Assembly (NCBI GenBank): GCA_905193145.1
Contig: CAJJNP010000048.1
Span: 1 to 19,234, forward strand
DNA: 19,234 nucleotides
Reading direction: 5' to 3'
DNA from: an uncultured Odoribacter sp.
Lineage (GTDB): Bacteria > Bacteroidota > Bacteroidia > Bacteroidales > Marinifilaceae
This document shows, in pieces, positions 1-7,804 of the stretch. A program made the translations under genes and the position numbers. The notes under the pieces were generated by a model. It was not told where the DNA came from and did not search any database. It saw nothing but the letters and a program-made list of their open reading frames with translations. Each line of letters begins with the position of its first letter. The first letter of the stretch is position 1.

Positions 1-15
1 TGTCAAGTATATGAC

Positions 16-60
16 AACAATAAGACAAAGATAACAGACTGTTATCTTTGTCTTATTGTT
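16..60. repeat. perfect 21-bp inverted repeat, possible terminator
   Basis: Bases 16-36 and 40-60 are exact reverse complements separated by a 3-base loop (gac), so 42 of 45 bases can pair. The run after the right arm is only moderately T-rich, so it is a weaker candidate terminator for a gene left of the window. Each arm carries the 11-mer TGTTATCTTTG (40-50) or its complement (26-36), and a third direct copy lies at 62-72, exactly 22 bases after the second. The 11-mer contains TATCTTTG, which matches the Bacteroidetes -7 box TAnnTTTG, so it could equally be a promoter or operator array. I see no protein gene in 1-307. Bases 94-135 are a purine-rich stretch without evident structure. Confidence 0.6.
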
Positions 61-170
61 ATGTTATCTTTGATATATAGATGAGATATAATTAAGGGGG
101 AGAGAAGCGGGAGAAATGTGAGAAAAGAGAGGGAGTAACTCAAAATAGAAACATTATTTCCCTGCAAATA

Positions 171-201
171 TTTTCTGTTTCAATAATTATTAGTATATTT
201 G
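171..201 (+). promoter_or_regulatory. candidate promoter of the rimP-nusA-infB cluster
   Basis: TATATTTG at 194-201 fits the Bacteroidetes -7 consensus TAnnTTTG. A T-rich run (TTTT at 171-174) sits about 20 bases upstream where a TTTG/TTG box is expected, so the -33 element is poor. The predicted start is near 207-209, just before the hairpins of the rimP leader. Confidence 0.5.
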
Positions 202-208
202 CAGTGAC

Positions 209-253
209 TTAGCGAGGCTAATTGAGAGGGGACTGGAGTCCCCTCTTCTTTTT
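209..253 (+). terminator. terminator-like structure in the rimP leader
   Basis: A small hairpin TTAGC-gag-GCTAA (209-221) is followed by a GC-rich stem, GAGGGGACT (226-234) pairing perfectly with AGTCCCCTC (237-245), and then TTCTTTTT (246-253). This is the form of an intrinsic terminator. It lies downstream of the promoter candidate at 194-201 and 55 bases before the rimP start, so it may act as an attenuator or end a short leader RNA. It could instead terminate transcription entering from the left, with rimP served by another promoter. Confidence 0.65.
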
Positions 254-307
254 ACCTAATCATAAAGGATGCCTTGCCACCGGACCGACAGAACAATTAC
301 AAATATA

Positions 308-769
308 ATGGAGATAGAATACGTAAAATCAATAGCAAACCCGATTCTCAGTAATCGGGATCTGTTCTTAGTAGATTTGAAAGTGTCACGAGACAACGTT
401 ATCGAACTGTTTGTTGACTCATTAAACGGAGTGAATATACAAACTTGTATCGAGGTGAGCCGTGAAATCGAATCGCACATGAACCGGGATGAGGAAGATT
501 TTGAATTGACCGTATCCAGCGCAGGAATCGGATATCCGTTCAAGGTGGATGGTCAGTTTACTAAAAACCTGAACAAATCTGTAGAAGCCAAATTGAAGGA
601 CGGCAAAAAAATAAACGGTCTTTTAAAAGCATTCGACAGCAACAGCGTAACTATTGAATACGAAACAAAAGAATCTGTAGAAGGAAGCAAGAAAAAGCAA
701 CTTGTCACCCACACAGATGTCATACAAAGAGAAGATATCAAAGAAATTCGGGATGTCGTAAAATTCTGA
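308..769 (+). CDS. rimP: ribosome maturation factor RimP
   Basis: The 153-residue product is RimP, a cytoplasmic factor that binds free 30S subunits and assists late maturation. The N-terminal half has the family pattern: a strand LFLVDLKVS, then VSREIESHMN and the signature ELTVSSAGIGYPF (usually VSSPG or GSAGI). The C-terminal half is the small SH3-like barrel (KLKDGKKINGLLKAF). The length is normal. I chose the ATG at 308 over the in-frame ATG at 269. It leaves about 20 residues before the LFLVD strand, as in relatives, while the 13 extra residues (MPCHRTDR...) look non-homologous. There is no strong Shine-Dalgarno at either. It is first in a cluster with nusA (39-base gap) and infB, an order conserved across bacteria. 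Confidence 0.93.
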   Translation: MEIEYVKSIANPILSNRDLFLVDLKVSRDNVIELFVDSLNGVNIQTCIEVSREIESHMNRDEEDFELTVSSAGIGYPFKVDGQFTKNLNKSVEAKLKDGKKINGLLKAFDSNSVTIEYETKESVEGSKKKQLVTHTDVIQREDIKEIRDVVKF

Positions 770-808
770 AAACAATAATCATTAAAAATATAAAGCTAAA
801 AAAACACG

Positions 809-2047
809 ATGGAAAATATTAATCTGATTGATTCGTTCGCTGAATTTAAAGAATTCAAAAATATAGACCGCGCAACCCTGATGAGAGTGTTGGAGGATAT
901 TTTCAGAAATATGCTGATAAAAAGATACGGCACTGACGAAAATTTTGACATTATCATCAATATTGACAAAGGAGACTTGGAAATCTGGCGCAACCGTACT
1001 GTTGTGGAAGATGGAGAACTTGAAAATGAAAATACAGAAATAACATTAAGCGAAGCTAAAAAAATCGACGCTGATTATGAAGTCGGAGAAGAAGTAACTG
1101 ACGAAGTGAAATTCAAAGACTTCGGACGTCGTTCAGTGCTGGCTCTACGCCAAAACCTGTCTGCCCGTATTTTAGAATTGGAAAAAGACAATATCTATAA
1201 TAAATACAAAGACAAGGTCGGACAAATCATCATTGCAGAAGTTTATCAAGTCTGGAAAAAAGAAATTCTGGTATTGGATGACGAAGGAAATGAATTGATT
1301 CTACCGAAGCAGGAACAGATCCCGAGCGATTTCTTCAAGAAAGGCGACTCTATCAAGGCTGTTGTTATCCGTGTAGAAATGCGTAATTCCAGTCCTTATA
1401 TCGTATTGTCACGTACATCGCCTGTATTCTTGGAACGTCTGTTTGAAAATGAAGTTCCGGAAATTTTTGACGGGTTGATTACAATCAAAAATGTGGTTCG
1501 CGTACCGGGAGAACGTGCAAAAGTTGCCGTTGAATCGTATGATGACCGCATCGACCCGGTTGGTGCATGTGTCGGCATGAAAGGTTCACGTATTCATGGT
1601 ATTGTCCGCGAATTGCGCAATGAAAACATTGATGTCATCAACTATACGAACAATCTCCAGTTATACATCACCCGTGCCCTCAACCCCGCAAAAATCAAGA
1701 ATATCGAAATTGATGAAGCTCAGAAGAAAGCCAATGTTTATCTGGATCCGGAAGAAGTATCTTTGGCTATCGGTAAGGGCGGTTTGAATATCAAACTGGC
1801 AAGCCAGCTGACCGGATATGATATTGATGTCTATCGTGAATTGGACGAAGCACAGGAAGAAGATGTCAATCTGGAAGAATTTGCTGATGAGATTGACGGT
1901 TGGGTAATCGATGAGCTGAAACGCGTAGGTTGCGACACCGCCAAGAGTGTATTGGAACTAAGCGAGGAAGAGCTGGAAAGCCGCACGGATTTGGAAGTTG
2001 AAACCATCCGCGACGTCCTCAGTATCCTGAAAGCGGAATTTGAGTAA
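809..2047 (+). CDS. nusA: transcription termination/antitermination factor NusA
   Basis: NusA binds RNA polymerase and nascent RNA, promoting pausing, hairpin-dependent termination and, with partners, antitermination. The 412-residue protein shows the NusA N-terminal polymerase-binding domain (about 1-130), an S1 domain (about 135-200), KH1 with GACVGMKGSRI (252-262) and KH2 with AIGKGGLNIKLA (around 320-331). The short acidic C-terminal part has one helix-hairpin-helix-like segment (KRVGCDTAKSVLELSEEEL). It lacks the two acidic repeats of the longer E. coli protein (495 residues), as is usual outside Proteobacteria. It sits between rimP and infB with gaps of 39 and 36 bases and no recognisable internal promoter, so co-transcription is likely. 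Confidence 0.97.
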   Translation: MENINLIDSFAEFKEFKNIDRATLMRVLEDIFRNMLIKRYGTDENFDIIINIDKGDLEIWRNRTVVEDGELENENTEITLSEAKKIDADYEVGEEVTDEVKFKDFGRRSVLALRQNLSARILELEKDNIYNKYKDKVGQIIIAEVYQVWKKEILVLDDEGNELILPKQEQIPSDFFKKGDSIKAVVIRVEMRNSSPYIVLSRTSPVFLERLFENEVPEIFDGLITIKNVVRVPGERAKVAVESYDDRIDPVGACVGMKGSRIHGIVRELRNENIDVINYTNNLQLYITRALNPAKIKNIEIDEAQKKANVYLDPEEVSLAIGKGGLNIKLASQLTGYDIDVYRELDEAQEEDVNLEEFADEIDGWVIDELKRVGCDTAKSVLELSEEELESRTDLEVETIRDVLSILKAEFE

Positions 2048-2083
2048 TTCCCCCATTAACCTAGTAAATTTTGTAATCTTAAT

Positions 2084-4948
2084 ATGGCAGTAAAAAGATT
2101 AAGTAAAGTAGCACGAGAATTTAATGTAGGTATAGCTACAATTGTAGACTACCTGCATGGGAAGGGGAGTAAAATATCCTCTGACCCAAACACCAAACTG
2201 ACTGACGAAGACTATGCATTAGTTGCAAAAGCCTTCTCATCAGACAGCCAGGTGAAGAAAGAATCCTCTTCCATCGACTTGAAAACGAGCCGGAAGAAAA
2301 AAGAAACCATATCAATTGATGAATCAGGCAATGTTTCTACAGAACAAGAAGAAGCTCCTGTAGAAAAAGAATTCATTTCAGTTAAAGATGAAGTCAAACT
2401 AACCAACAATATCAAAATTGTTGACCACATTGACTTGGATGCAGAACACAAACCGGCACCAGTAACCATTCCTGTTGAAGTTGAAAAACCACAACCTGCT
2501 CCACAGGAAGAGAAAAAGGTGGAAGCGCCAGTTGAAGAGAAAATTATAGAACCCAAGAAAGAAGAAAAGCCGGAAATTATAGAAAAAAAACAACCGGAAC
2601 CTGTTAAAAAGCAAGAAGAGCCGGAAGAAGAGGAAGAACCGATGAATGAAAAGACAAGCAAAGAAACCACGTTTAAAGTGACTCAACCTGCAATTAAGGA
2701 TGTAAAAGTTGTTGGAACGATTGACCTAGATGCGATTAACCAGCGCACCCGTCCTCCCAAAAAGAGCAAGCAGGAAAAAGAACGCGACCGTCGAGAGCAA
2801 AGAAAAGCCAATAAAGCAAATCAGCAAAAGGCACAAAACACACAGGATAACAATGCTATCGATGCATCACTGATTAATGACGAAGATACTGACACCCGCA
2901 AGAAGAGAAAGAGAATACATCGTCAGGATGAAAAAGTACAGGTAGAATCTATCGCAAATTCTCCTGGCGGCAAACCCTCAAAAATAGAAGACAGCAAACG
3001 CAAGCTGAAAAAGCTGAAGAAAAAGAAAAATGAAAAAGCTGAAATCTCAGATGAGGATGTAGACAGACAGATTAAAGACACCCTTGCCCGTCTTGGCAAC
3101 AAAGGTAAATCTCAAAGTGCCAAACACCGTCGAGACAAACGTGATGCTGCCCAACAAAAACTACAGGCTGAGTTGGAACAGGAAGAGAAGGAAAAGAGCA
3201 TCCTGAAACTGACAGAATTCGTTACAGTTGCCGAATTAGCAACCATGATGGATATCAGTGTAACCGATGTTATCTCCGCTTGTATGTCGCTTGGGTTGTT
3301 TGTATCAATCAACCAACGTCTTGATGCCGAAACCATCAACATCGTTGCAGATGAATTCGGTTTCACCGTTGAATTTGTCAGCGTTGAAATACAAGAAGCC
3401 ATTGATGACGAAGAGGAAGATAATGAAGAGAACCTGTTGCCACGTCCTCCTATCGTTACCGTAATGGGACACGTAGACCATGGTAAGACTTCATTGCTTG
3501 ACAGTATCCGCAAGACCAATGTGATTGCAGGAGAGGCCGGTGGTATCACCCAACACATCGGAGCTTACAATGTGAAATTATCTGATGGCCGAACCATCAC
3601 CTTCTTGGATACACCGGGACACGAAGCCTTTACCGCCATGCGTGCACGTGGAGCTCAGGTAACAGATATCGCTATTATCATAGTGGCTGCCGATGACAAT
3701 GTCATGCCACAGACAATCGAGGCTATCAACCATGCAAGTGCAGCCGGAGTGCCTATTGTGTTTGCTATCAATAAAATTGACAAGCCAAGTGCCAATCCAG
3801 ACAAAATACGTGAGGAATTGGCAAACATGAACTATCTGGTCGAAGAATGGGGAGGTAAATATCAGTGTCAGGAGATTGCAGCCAAGAAAGGATTGAATAT
3901 CAACGAACTTTTGGAGAAAGTGCTTTTGGAAGCCGAATTACTGGAACTGAAAGCAAATCCTCACAAGAAAGCTGTCGGCTCTATCATTGAATCATCTTTG
4001 GACAAAGGACGCGGATATGTTGCAACAGTGTTGGTACAATCAGGAACCATGCATGTCGGTGACGTAATTCTGGCAGGTCAATATTTCGGACACGTAAAAG
4101 CTATGTTCAATGAGCGTGGTGAAAAATTACAGTCTGCCGGTCCATCAGAACCAGCTTTGATTCTTGGTTTGAACGGAGCACCTCAAGCCGGAGATAAATT
4201 CAATATCATGTCCAATGAAAAAGAAGCCCGTCAGTTAGCCAATAAACGTGAACAATTGCAACGAGAACAGGGTCTGCGTACTCAGAAACATATCACATTG
4301 GATGAAATCGGACGCCGTATTGCTATCGGAAACTTCCAGGAATTAAATGTGATTGTCAAAGGTGACGTTGACGGTTCAATCGAAGCGTTGTCAGATTCTT
4401 TAATCAAGTTGTCTACCGACGAAATTCAGGTGAACATTATCCACAAAGCTGTAGGACAAATCACCGAAGGCGATGTTTTGTTGGCAGCAGCTTCCAATGC
4501 AATCATCGTAGGATTCCAGGTTCGTCCTTCAATGGGAGCACGCAAACTGGCAGAGAAGGAGCAAATCGATATCCGCCTCTATTCTGTAATCTACCAGGCA
4601 ATCGAAGAGTTGAAGTCAGCTATGGAAGGTATGCTTTCACCGGATATCAAAGAAGAGGTCATTGCAACTGTCGAAGTGCTTGAAACTTTCAAGATTTCTA
4701 AGGTGGGAACAATTGCCGGATGTATTGTACGTGACGGTAAGATTGTGCGCAATGCGATGGTACGCGTTATCCGTGACGGTATTGTAATCTATTCCGGAGC
4801 TCTCGGCTCCCTGAAACGCTTCAAAGACGATGTGAAGGAAGTTGCCAAAGGCTTTGAGTGTGGATTAAATATTGAAAATTATAACGACATCCGGGAAGGC
4901 GACATGATTGAAGCTTACCAGGAGGTTGAAGTTAAAAAGACACTTTAA
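2084..4948 (+). CDS. infB: translation initiation factor IF-2
   Basis: IF-2 is the GTPase that places initiator fMet-tRNA on the 30S subunit and drives 50S joining. The 954-residue protein starts with a short IF2N module (about 1-50), then a long charged low-complexity linker rich in K, E, P and Q (about 60-375). A second IF2N-like module follows (about 376-430, with [17 protein letters not shown]). The G domain has GHVDHGKTS (462-470), DTPGHEAF (509-516) and NKID (563-566). The beta-barrel and C-terminal domains come after, with [10 protein letters not shown] and the fMet-tRNA-binding C2 end. Length is in the range of Bacteroidales IF-2. The minus-strand frames opposite the linker are by-products of its skewed composition. 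It is the last gene of the cluster, with a terminator-like hairpin over its stop codon. Confidence 0.98.
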   Translation: MAVKRLSKVAREFNVGIATIVDYLHGKGSKISSDPNTKLTDEDYALVAKAFSSDSQVKKESSSIDLKTSRKKKETISIDESGNVSTEQEEAPVEKEFISVKDEVKLTNNIKIVDHIDLDAEHKPAPVTIPVEVEKPQPAPQEEKKVEAPVEEKIIEPKKEEKPEIIEKKQPEPVKKQEEPEEEEEPMNEKTSKETTFKVTQPAIKDVKVVGTIDLDAINQRTRPPKKSKQEKERDRREQRKANKANQQKAQNTQDNNAIDASLINDEDTDTRKKRKRIHRQDEKVQVESIANSPGGKPSKIEDSKRKLKKLKKKKNEKAEISDEDVDRQIKDTLARLGNKGKSQSAKHRRDKRDAAQQKLQAELEQEEKEKSILKLTEFVTVAELATMMDISVTDVISACMSLGLFVSINQRLDAETINIVADEFGFTVEFVSVEIQEAIDDEEEDNEENLLPRPPIVTVMGHVDHGKTSLLDSIRKTNVIAGEAGGITQHIGAYNVKLSDGRTITFLDTPGHEAFTAMRARGAQVTDIAIIIVAADDNVMPQTIEAINHASAAGVPIVFAINKIDKPSANPDKIREELANMNYLVEEWGGKYQCQEIAAKKGLNINELLEKVLLEAELLELKANPHKKAVGSIIESSLDKGRGYVATVLVQSGTMHVGDVILAGQYFGHVKAMFNERGEKLQSAGPSEPALILGLNGAPQAGDKFNIMSNEKEARQLANKREQLQREQGLRTQKHITLDEIGRRIAIGNFQELNVIVKGDVDGSIEALSDSLIKLSTDEIQVNIIHKAVGQITEGDVLLAAASNAIIVGFQVRPSMGARKLAEKEQIDIRLYSVIYQAIEELKSAMEGMLSPDIKEEVIATVEVLETFKISKVGTIAGCIVRDGKIVRNAMVRVIRDGIVIYSGALGSLKRFKDDVKEVAKGFECGLNIENYNDIREGDMIEAYQEVEVKKTL

Positions 4949-4971
4949 TCAGCAATTAAGGGTCTTTTAAC
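4931..4971 (+). terminator. possible terminator overlapping the infB stop
   Basis: GTTAAAAAGAC (4931-4941) pairs with GTCTTTTAAC (4962-4971) with one bulged A. Inside it CTTTAAT (4943-4949) pairs with ATTAAGG (4955-4961) with one G-T wobble. The long AT-rich stem spans the infB stop codon (TAA 4946-4948). The T-run TCTTTT is part of the stem rather than after it, so termination may be weak. Confidence 0.45.
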
Positions 4972-4983
4972 ACGTAAGTAACA

Positions 4984-5012
4984 TTGTTTTTAAGATTAAT
5001 TTCTTTACTTTG
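4984..5012 (+). promoter_or_regulatory. candidate promoter of the DsbD-alpha-like gene
   Basis: TTG at 4984-4986 and TTACTTTG at 5005-5012 are separated by 18 bases. The second box differs from TAnnTTTG only at its second base. The start would fall near 5018, about 33 bases before the gene's ATG. Confidence 0.5.
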
Positions 5013-5050
5013 TGAAGAGTAAAACAATAACTAATTAAAAAGTAAGTACG

Positions 5051-5512
5051 ATGAAAAGATTATTTGCAATAGTTGTGTTGGTTGCTTCATTTGCAACAGC
5101 ACTGAACGCACAGATTCTGAAACCGGTAAAATGGGAAATCAGTCACAAAAAAGTAAGCGAAGGTGTTTACGACATCATCTGCAAAGCAACTGTAAACAGC
5201 GGTTGGCACTTGTATGATACCAAATTGCCGGAAGGCGGTCCTCTGCCCACTACATTTAATTTGGATGAAGATGAAGCCAGCGGTATCGAATTAGTAGGAG
5301 AATTCAAAGCAACAACTGATGCAAAGACAGAGCATAGTGATGCTTTTGACATGGATCTGAAATATTTCGAAGGAACTGTAACAATGGTTCAAAGAGTAAA
5401 AGTAACCGGAGACAAAGCCAAATTAGTTGGATACGTTGAATTTATGGCTTGTTCAGGCGGTCAGTGCACTCCTCCTTCTGAAGAAGAATTTGATTTCGAA
5501 TTGACTAAATAA
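5051..5512 (+). CDS. secreted DsbD N-terminal (alpha) domain-like protein
   Basis: The 153-residue protein begins with a clear Sec signal peptide (MKRLFAIVVLVASFATALNA, cleavage expected before QILKP). The mature part is one beta-rich domain resembling the periplasmic alpha domain of the thiol-disulfide interchange protein DsbD. It has WHLYDTKLPEGGPLPTTF near the start and ends in a Cys pair, FMACSGGQCTPPSEEEF (C134 and C139). That matches the redox-active Cys pair of DsbD-alpha, which passes electrons to periplasmic partners. The transmembrane beta and thioredoxin-like gamma domains are absent and no neighbour supplies them, so it must take electrons from a DsbD/CcdA encoded elsewhere, or do something else. 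A third Cys, C44, also remains. It has its own promoter candidate and a strong terminator, so it is probably monocistronic. Confidence 0.8.
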   Translation: MKRLFAIVVLVASFATALNAQILKPVKWEISHKKVSEGVYDIICKATVNSGWHLYDTKLPEGGPLPTTFNLDEDEASGIELVGEFKATTDAKTEHSDAFDMDLKYFEGTVTMVQRVKVTGDKAKLVGYVEFMACSGGQCTPPSEEEFDFELTK

Positions 5513-5532
5513 TCATATTCAAACACAAAACA

Positions 5533-5571
5533 AAAAGTGAAAGGTAGGTCTACCTTTCACTTTTGTTTTTT
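5533..5571 (+). terminator. intrinsic terminator after the DsbD-alpha-like gene
   Basis: A perfect 15-bp stem, AAAAGTGAAAGGTAG (5533-5547) with its complement at 5550-5564, has a 2-base turn. It is followed by GTTTTTT and preceded by an A-rich run. It ends 18 bases before the next start codon. Confidence 0.88.
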
Positions 5572-5588
5572 ATACACGTTTAAACCTG

Positions 5589-6692
5589 ATGAAAAAATTT
5601 GTCCTCTATTTTTTACTGGCACTGCCATTCAGTATAGCCGCCCAACCTTGGATTGCACGAGATACCATCCCGCAACAAGACAGTGTACACCTCTTTTTTG
5701 TCGGCGATATCATGCAACACGAACCTCAAATTAAAGGAGCATGGGATCAAACAATTCAAGAATATAATTATATTCCTTGCTTCCAATACATTGCTCCATA
5801 TTGGAAAAAAGCAGACTTCGTCATCGGCAATCTGGAAACGACATTATCCAACAAAAATTTCAGCGGCTATCCCCAATTCTGTGCACCATGGCACTTAGCC
5901 CGTGACCTGAAACGCTCCGGCATTGATATTTTGACAACCAACAACAACCACTCCTGCGACAAAGGTGCCAACGGCATACGCAACACAATTTACTACTTGG
6001 ACTCTCTGAATATCAGACACACCGGCACTTTTACTGATTCCAATGCTTGGAAAGCACAACATCCTCTATATATCCGACAAGGACAATTTAAAATTGCATT
6101 ATTAAGCTACACATACGGGACCAATGGCATCCCTGTACCCCCTGGACAGGTTGTCTCTATGATTGATACTTTTCACATGGCACGCGAAATAGAAAAGGCT
6201 CGTCTAGATACTGCAACCAATATAATCGTATGCATGCATTGGGGAATCGAATATGAAACACACCCTAATATGGAACAAAAACGCTTGGCCTCCTTCTTGC
6301 ACAGATGTGGAGCAGATATTGTTATCGGGTCTCATCCACATGTTGTACAACCTCTGGAATACCACATAGAAGGGAAAGATACGACCGGTCTCACGGTCTA
6401 TTCATTAGGTAATTTCATTTCAAATCAAAGTAAACGCTACACTAACGGAGGTATCGGCATTTCTTTAAAACTCATTCGAGAACACGGAAAAACCCGTTAT
6501 CAAATGCACTACCTAAGTAACTATGTATACCGCCCTATAGAATCCGATGGTATACGTCGATATTATGTTGTTCCGGAACCTGAAGCGACACAGTTATTAG
6601 GCGAAAATGATAAAGAATTATATCAACAATTTTTTAATGATACAGATAAAATAATCAACCAAGCATCTCTTAAATTAGACGTAAATAAGTAA
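5589..6692 (+). CDS. CapA-family metallophosphatase, exported
   Basis: This 367-residue protein belongs to the CapA/PgsA-type family (poly-gamma-glutamate capsule-associated, metallophosphatase fold). A signal peptide (MKKFVLYFLLALPFSIAAQ) sends it to the periplasm or envelope. Metal-site motifs appear in order: FVGDIMQHEPQ (D40), GNLETTLS (N81, E83), TNNNHSCDKG (N120, H121), CMHWGIEYE (H217), GSHPHVVQP (H249, H251) and YSLGNFISNQ (N275). All expected ligands are present, so it should be active, but the substrate is unknown. No capB/capC or capsule gene is nearby, so a capsule role is not supported. There is little room for its own promoter behind the terminator ending at 5571, so it may depend on read-through. 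No Shine-Dalgarno is visible. Confidence 0.88.
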   Translation: MKKFVLYFLLALPFSIAAQPWIARDTIPQQDSVHLFFVGDIMQHEPQIKGAWDQTIQEYNYIPCFQYIAPYWKKADFVIGNLETTLSNKNFSGYPQFCAPWHLARDLKRSGIDILTTNNNHSCDKGANGIRNTIYYLDSLNIRHTGTFTDSNAWKAQHPLYIRQGQFKIALLSYTYGTNGIPVPPGQVVSMIDTFHMAREIEKARLDTATNIIVCMHWGIEYETHPNMEQKRLASFLHRCGADIVIGSHPHVVQPLEYHIEGKDTTGLTVYSLGNFISNQSKRYTNGGIGISLKLIREHGKTRYQMHYLSNYVYRPIESDGIRRYYVVPEPEATQLLGENDKELYQQFFNDTDKIINQASLKLDVNK

Positions 6693-6697
6693 TTTTG
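6690..6697 (+). promoter_or_regulatory. candidate -7 box for mgsA
   Basis: TAATTTTG at 6690-6697 fits TAnnTTTG and overlaps the stop codon of the preceding gene. The start would be near 6703, about 29 bases before mgsA. No clear TTG box lies 19-21 bases upstream. Confidence 0.4.
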
Positions 6698-6731
6698 CTG
6701 CTGCATATAAAAAACTAAAAAAAATCTAAGT

Positions 6732-7112
6732 ATGAAAATTGCTGTTATAGCCCATGATGGAAAGAAAGCTGAGATGGTAGCATTTTTAAATAGACACATG
6801 GACTTTCTAAAATCTGTAGGCCTTGAGATTGTTGCCACAGGAACAACAGGCAAACATGCTCAGGATGCCGGTCTTGAAGTAGAGAGACTTTTATCCGGCC
6901 CTCTCGGCGGAGACGCTCAGATTGCAGCATTGGTTGCAGAACATCAAGTTGCAATGGTTATCTTCTTCCGTGATCCGCTGGGTAAACACCCACACGAACC
7001 GGATGTACAAATGCTGATGCGCGTGTGTGATGTACATAATGTACCTATTGCCACCAATCCGGCAAGTGCCGAACTTATGATCAGAGGGTTCCTGACCATG
7101 CATCAAGAATAG
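6732..7112 (+). CDS. mgsA: methylglyoxal synthase
   Basis: MgsA converts dihydroxyacetone phosphate to methylglyoxal and phosphate, a bypass of lower glycolysis used when phosphate is short or sugar phosphates accumulate. The 126-residue cytoplasmic protein has ATGTTGKHAQ (phosphate-binding, 35-44), SGPLGGDAQ (D61, equivalent to catalytic Asp71 of E. coli MgsA), FFRDPLGKHPHEPD (H88 and D91, matching His98 and Asp101) and IATNPASAEL. It is about 25 residues shorter than the E. coli enzyme, lacking the N-terminal extension and part of the C-terminal tail, which is common in this family. It is followed by a terminator and is probably transcribed alone or with the CapA gene 39 bases upstream. Confidence 0.95.
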   Translation: MKIAVIAHDGKKAEMVAFLNRHMDFLKSVGLEIVATGTTGKHAQDAGLEVERLLSGPLGGDAQIAALVAEHQVAMVIFFRDPLGKHPHEPDVQMLMRVCDVHNVPIATNPASAELMIRGFLTMHQE

Positions 7113-7121
7113 TTGCACCCC

Positions 7122-7157
7122 AGGAGCCTTCGGCTCTTTTATCCTCTTATAAAGAGG
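7122..7157 (+). terminator. intrinsic terminator after mgsA, with a second hairpin
   Basis: GAGCC (7124-7128), loop TTC, GGCTC (7132-7136), extended by a G-T and an A-T pair, is followed by TTTTA. A second perfect hairpin, CCTCTT-ata-AAGAGG (7143-7157), follows at once. The pair separates mgsA from the metal efflux operon. Confidence 0.75.
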
Positions 7158-7190
7158 CTGTTAATATTGTTTTAAAAATAAAACAAACAC

Positions 7191-7233
7191 TTGCTTATTT
7201 GCCTACCATTCATTAATTTTGTCATAGACAAAA
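7191..7233 (+). promoter_or_regulatory. promoter of the metal efflux operon with overlapping palindrome
   Basis: TTG (7191-7193) and TAATTTTG (7214-7221) are separated by 20 bases, a very good match to the Bacteroidetes sigma-70-type promoter. The start would be near 7227-7229. A perfect palindrome, TTTTGTC-ata-GACAAAA (7217-7233), overlaps the -7 box and start region, where a repressor would block initiation. A looser outer pair, ATTTGC (7197-7202) and GCAAAT (7237-7242), is also present. The cognate regulator is not in this window. Confidence 0.65.
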
Positions 7234-7252
7234 GATGCAAATCATATAATCA

Positions 7253-7675
7253 ATGATGAAATTAAAGAAATTCACAACCATCTTTTTCCTTATATTAGCC
7301 AGCATAGTAATGCTGACATTTACGGTTGTACCCCATCATCATCATCAAGATTATATTTGCTTCAACTCTTTTCATTGTGAAGACGGTCAAGCATGTGACA
7401 AACATTCACACGATGAAAATAATTCAGACAATCAACACAATTGTATCCGCAATCTATTGCAGACACAAATCAGCCGGACACAATCAATTCTCAATCAAAA
7501 TGACGAAGGGCAGGACATTTCTTACCTTCAAACATTTTTTCTGGCTTCACATTGTCTGGAAATTAAAGCCCAAGAAGCAACTTCATTCACAAATTCTATA
7601 GTTCCTTATCAAGAACGATTACACTCGGTCTGCTGTATAAATACGCAGGCTGGACGTGCCCCTCCAATTCTATAA
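7253..7675 (+). CDS. small exported His/Cys-rich protein heading the metal efflux operon
   Basis: I do not recognise a characterised family. The 140-residue protein has a charged N-terminus and one hydrophobic stretch (about 9-26, FTTIFFLILASIVMLTFTVV), so it is exported or membrane-anchored. Immediately after comes a HHHH run (28-31). Further possible metal ligands are C36, H41-C42, C48, H51, H53, H62-C64, H100-C101 and C127-C128. The tail ends GRAPPIL. Its position as first gene after a strong promoter, with an RND adaptor, pump and channel behind it, suggests a periplasmic metal-binding or sensing role, perhaps as a chaperone or buffer. That role is inferred from composition and context only. 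The start could be either of two adjacent ATGs (7253 or 7256). Confidence 0.75.
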   Translation: MMKLKKFTTIFFLILASIVMLTFTVVPHHHHQDYICFNSFHCEDGQACDKHSHDENNSDNQHNCIRNLLQTQISRTQSILNQNDEGQDISYLQTFFLASHCLEIKAQEATSFTNSIVPYQERLHSVCCINTQAGRAPPIL

Positions 7676-7716
7676 ATATTCCCCTTAGAGCATTCCCATG
7701 CCTCCTAAGGTAAAAA

Positions 7717-7768
7717 CCTCCTTTCATACAATCATTCAATTTAATAAAGTATCCTAACATAAAGGAGG
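7717..7768 (+). other. possible leader fold with an orphan Shine-Dalgarno-like motif
   Basis: In the 129-base gap before the adaptor gene, CCTCCTTT (7717-7724) can pair with AAAGGAGG (7761-7768), 8 bp with a 36-base loop. A second CCTCC at 7701-7705 could compete. AAAGGAGG is a near-perfect Shine-Dalgarno, but no start codon follows at a useful distance; the adaptor ATG is 36 bases on. It may be an mRNA structure tuning expression within the operon, or chance. I see no promoter box here. Confidence 0.35.
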
Positions 7769-7804
7769 ATAACATAACCTATATTATCAATAAAACAAAA
7801 CCAT

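Noticed and set aside
209..253. A tRNA ahead of rimP, as in E. coli metY
   Set aside because: The leader is too short and has no cloverleaf, T-loop or anticodon pattern.
269..307. Upstream in-frame start for RimP
   Set aside because: The extra 13 residues do not resemble the family, and the ATG at 308 gives the normal distance to the first conserved strand.
2062..2075. Possible promoter (AAATTTTG) between nusA and infB
   Set aside because: It lacks the TA at the right spacing from TTTG and has no -33 box; the gap fits plain co-transcription.
2212..2686. Two long minus-strand frames opposite the IF-2 linker (Ser/Gly-rich and Phe/Leu-rich)
   Set aside because: Their composition mirrors the Lys/Glu-rich linker codons of infB; they have no start context or domain.
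5589..6692. Capsule (poly-gamma-glutamate) biosynthesis role for the CapA-type protein
   Set aside because: No capB, capC or other capsule gene is present; the family name alone does not support this function.
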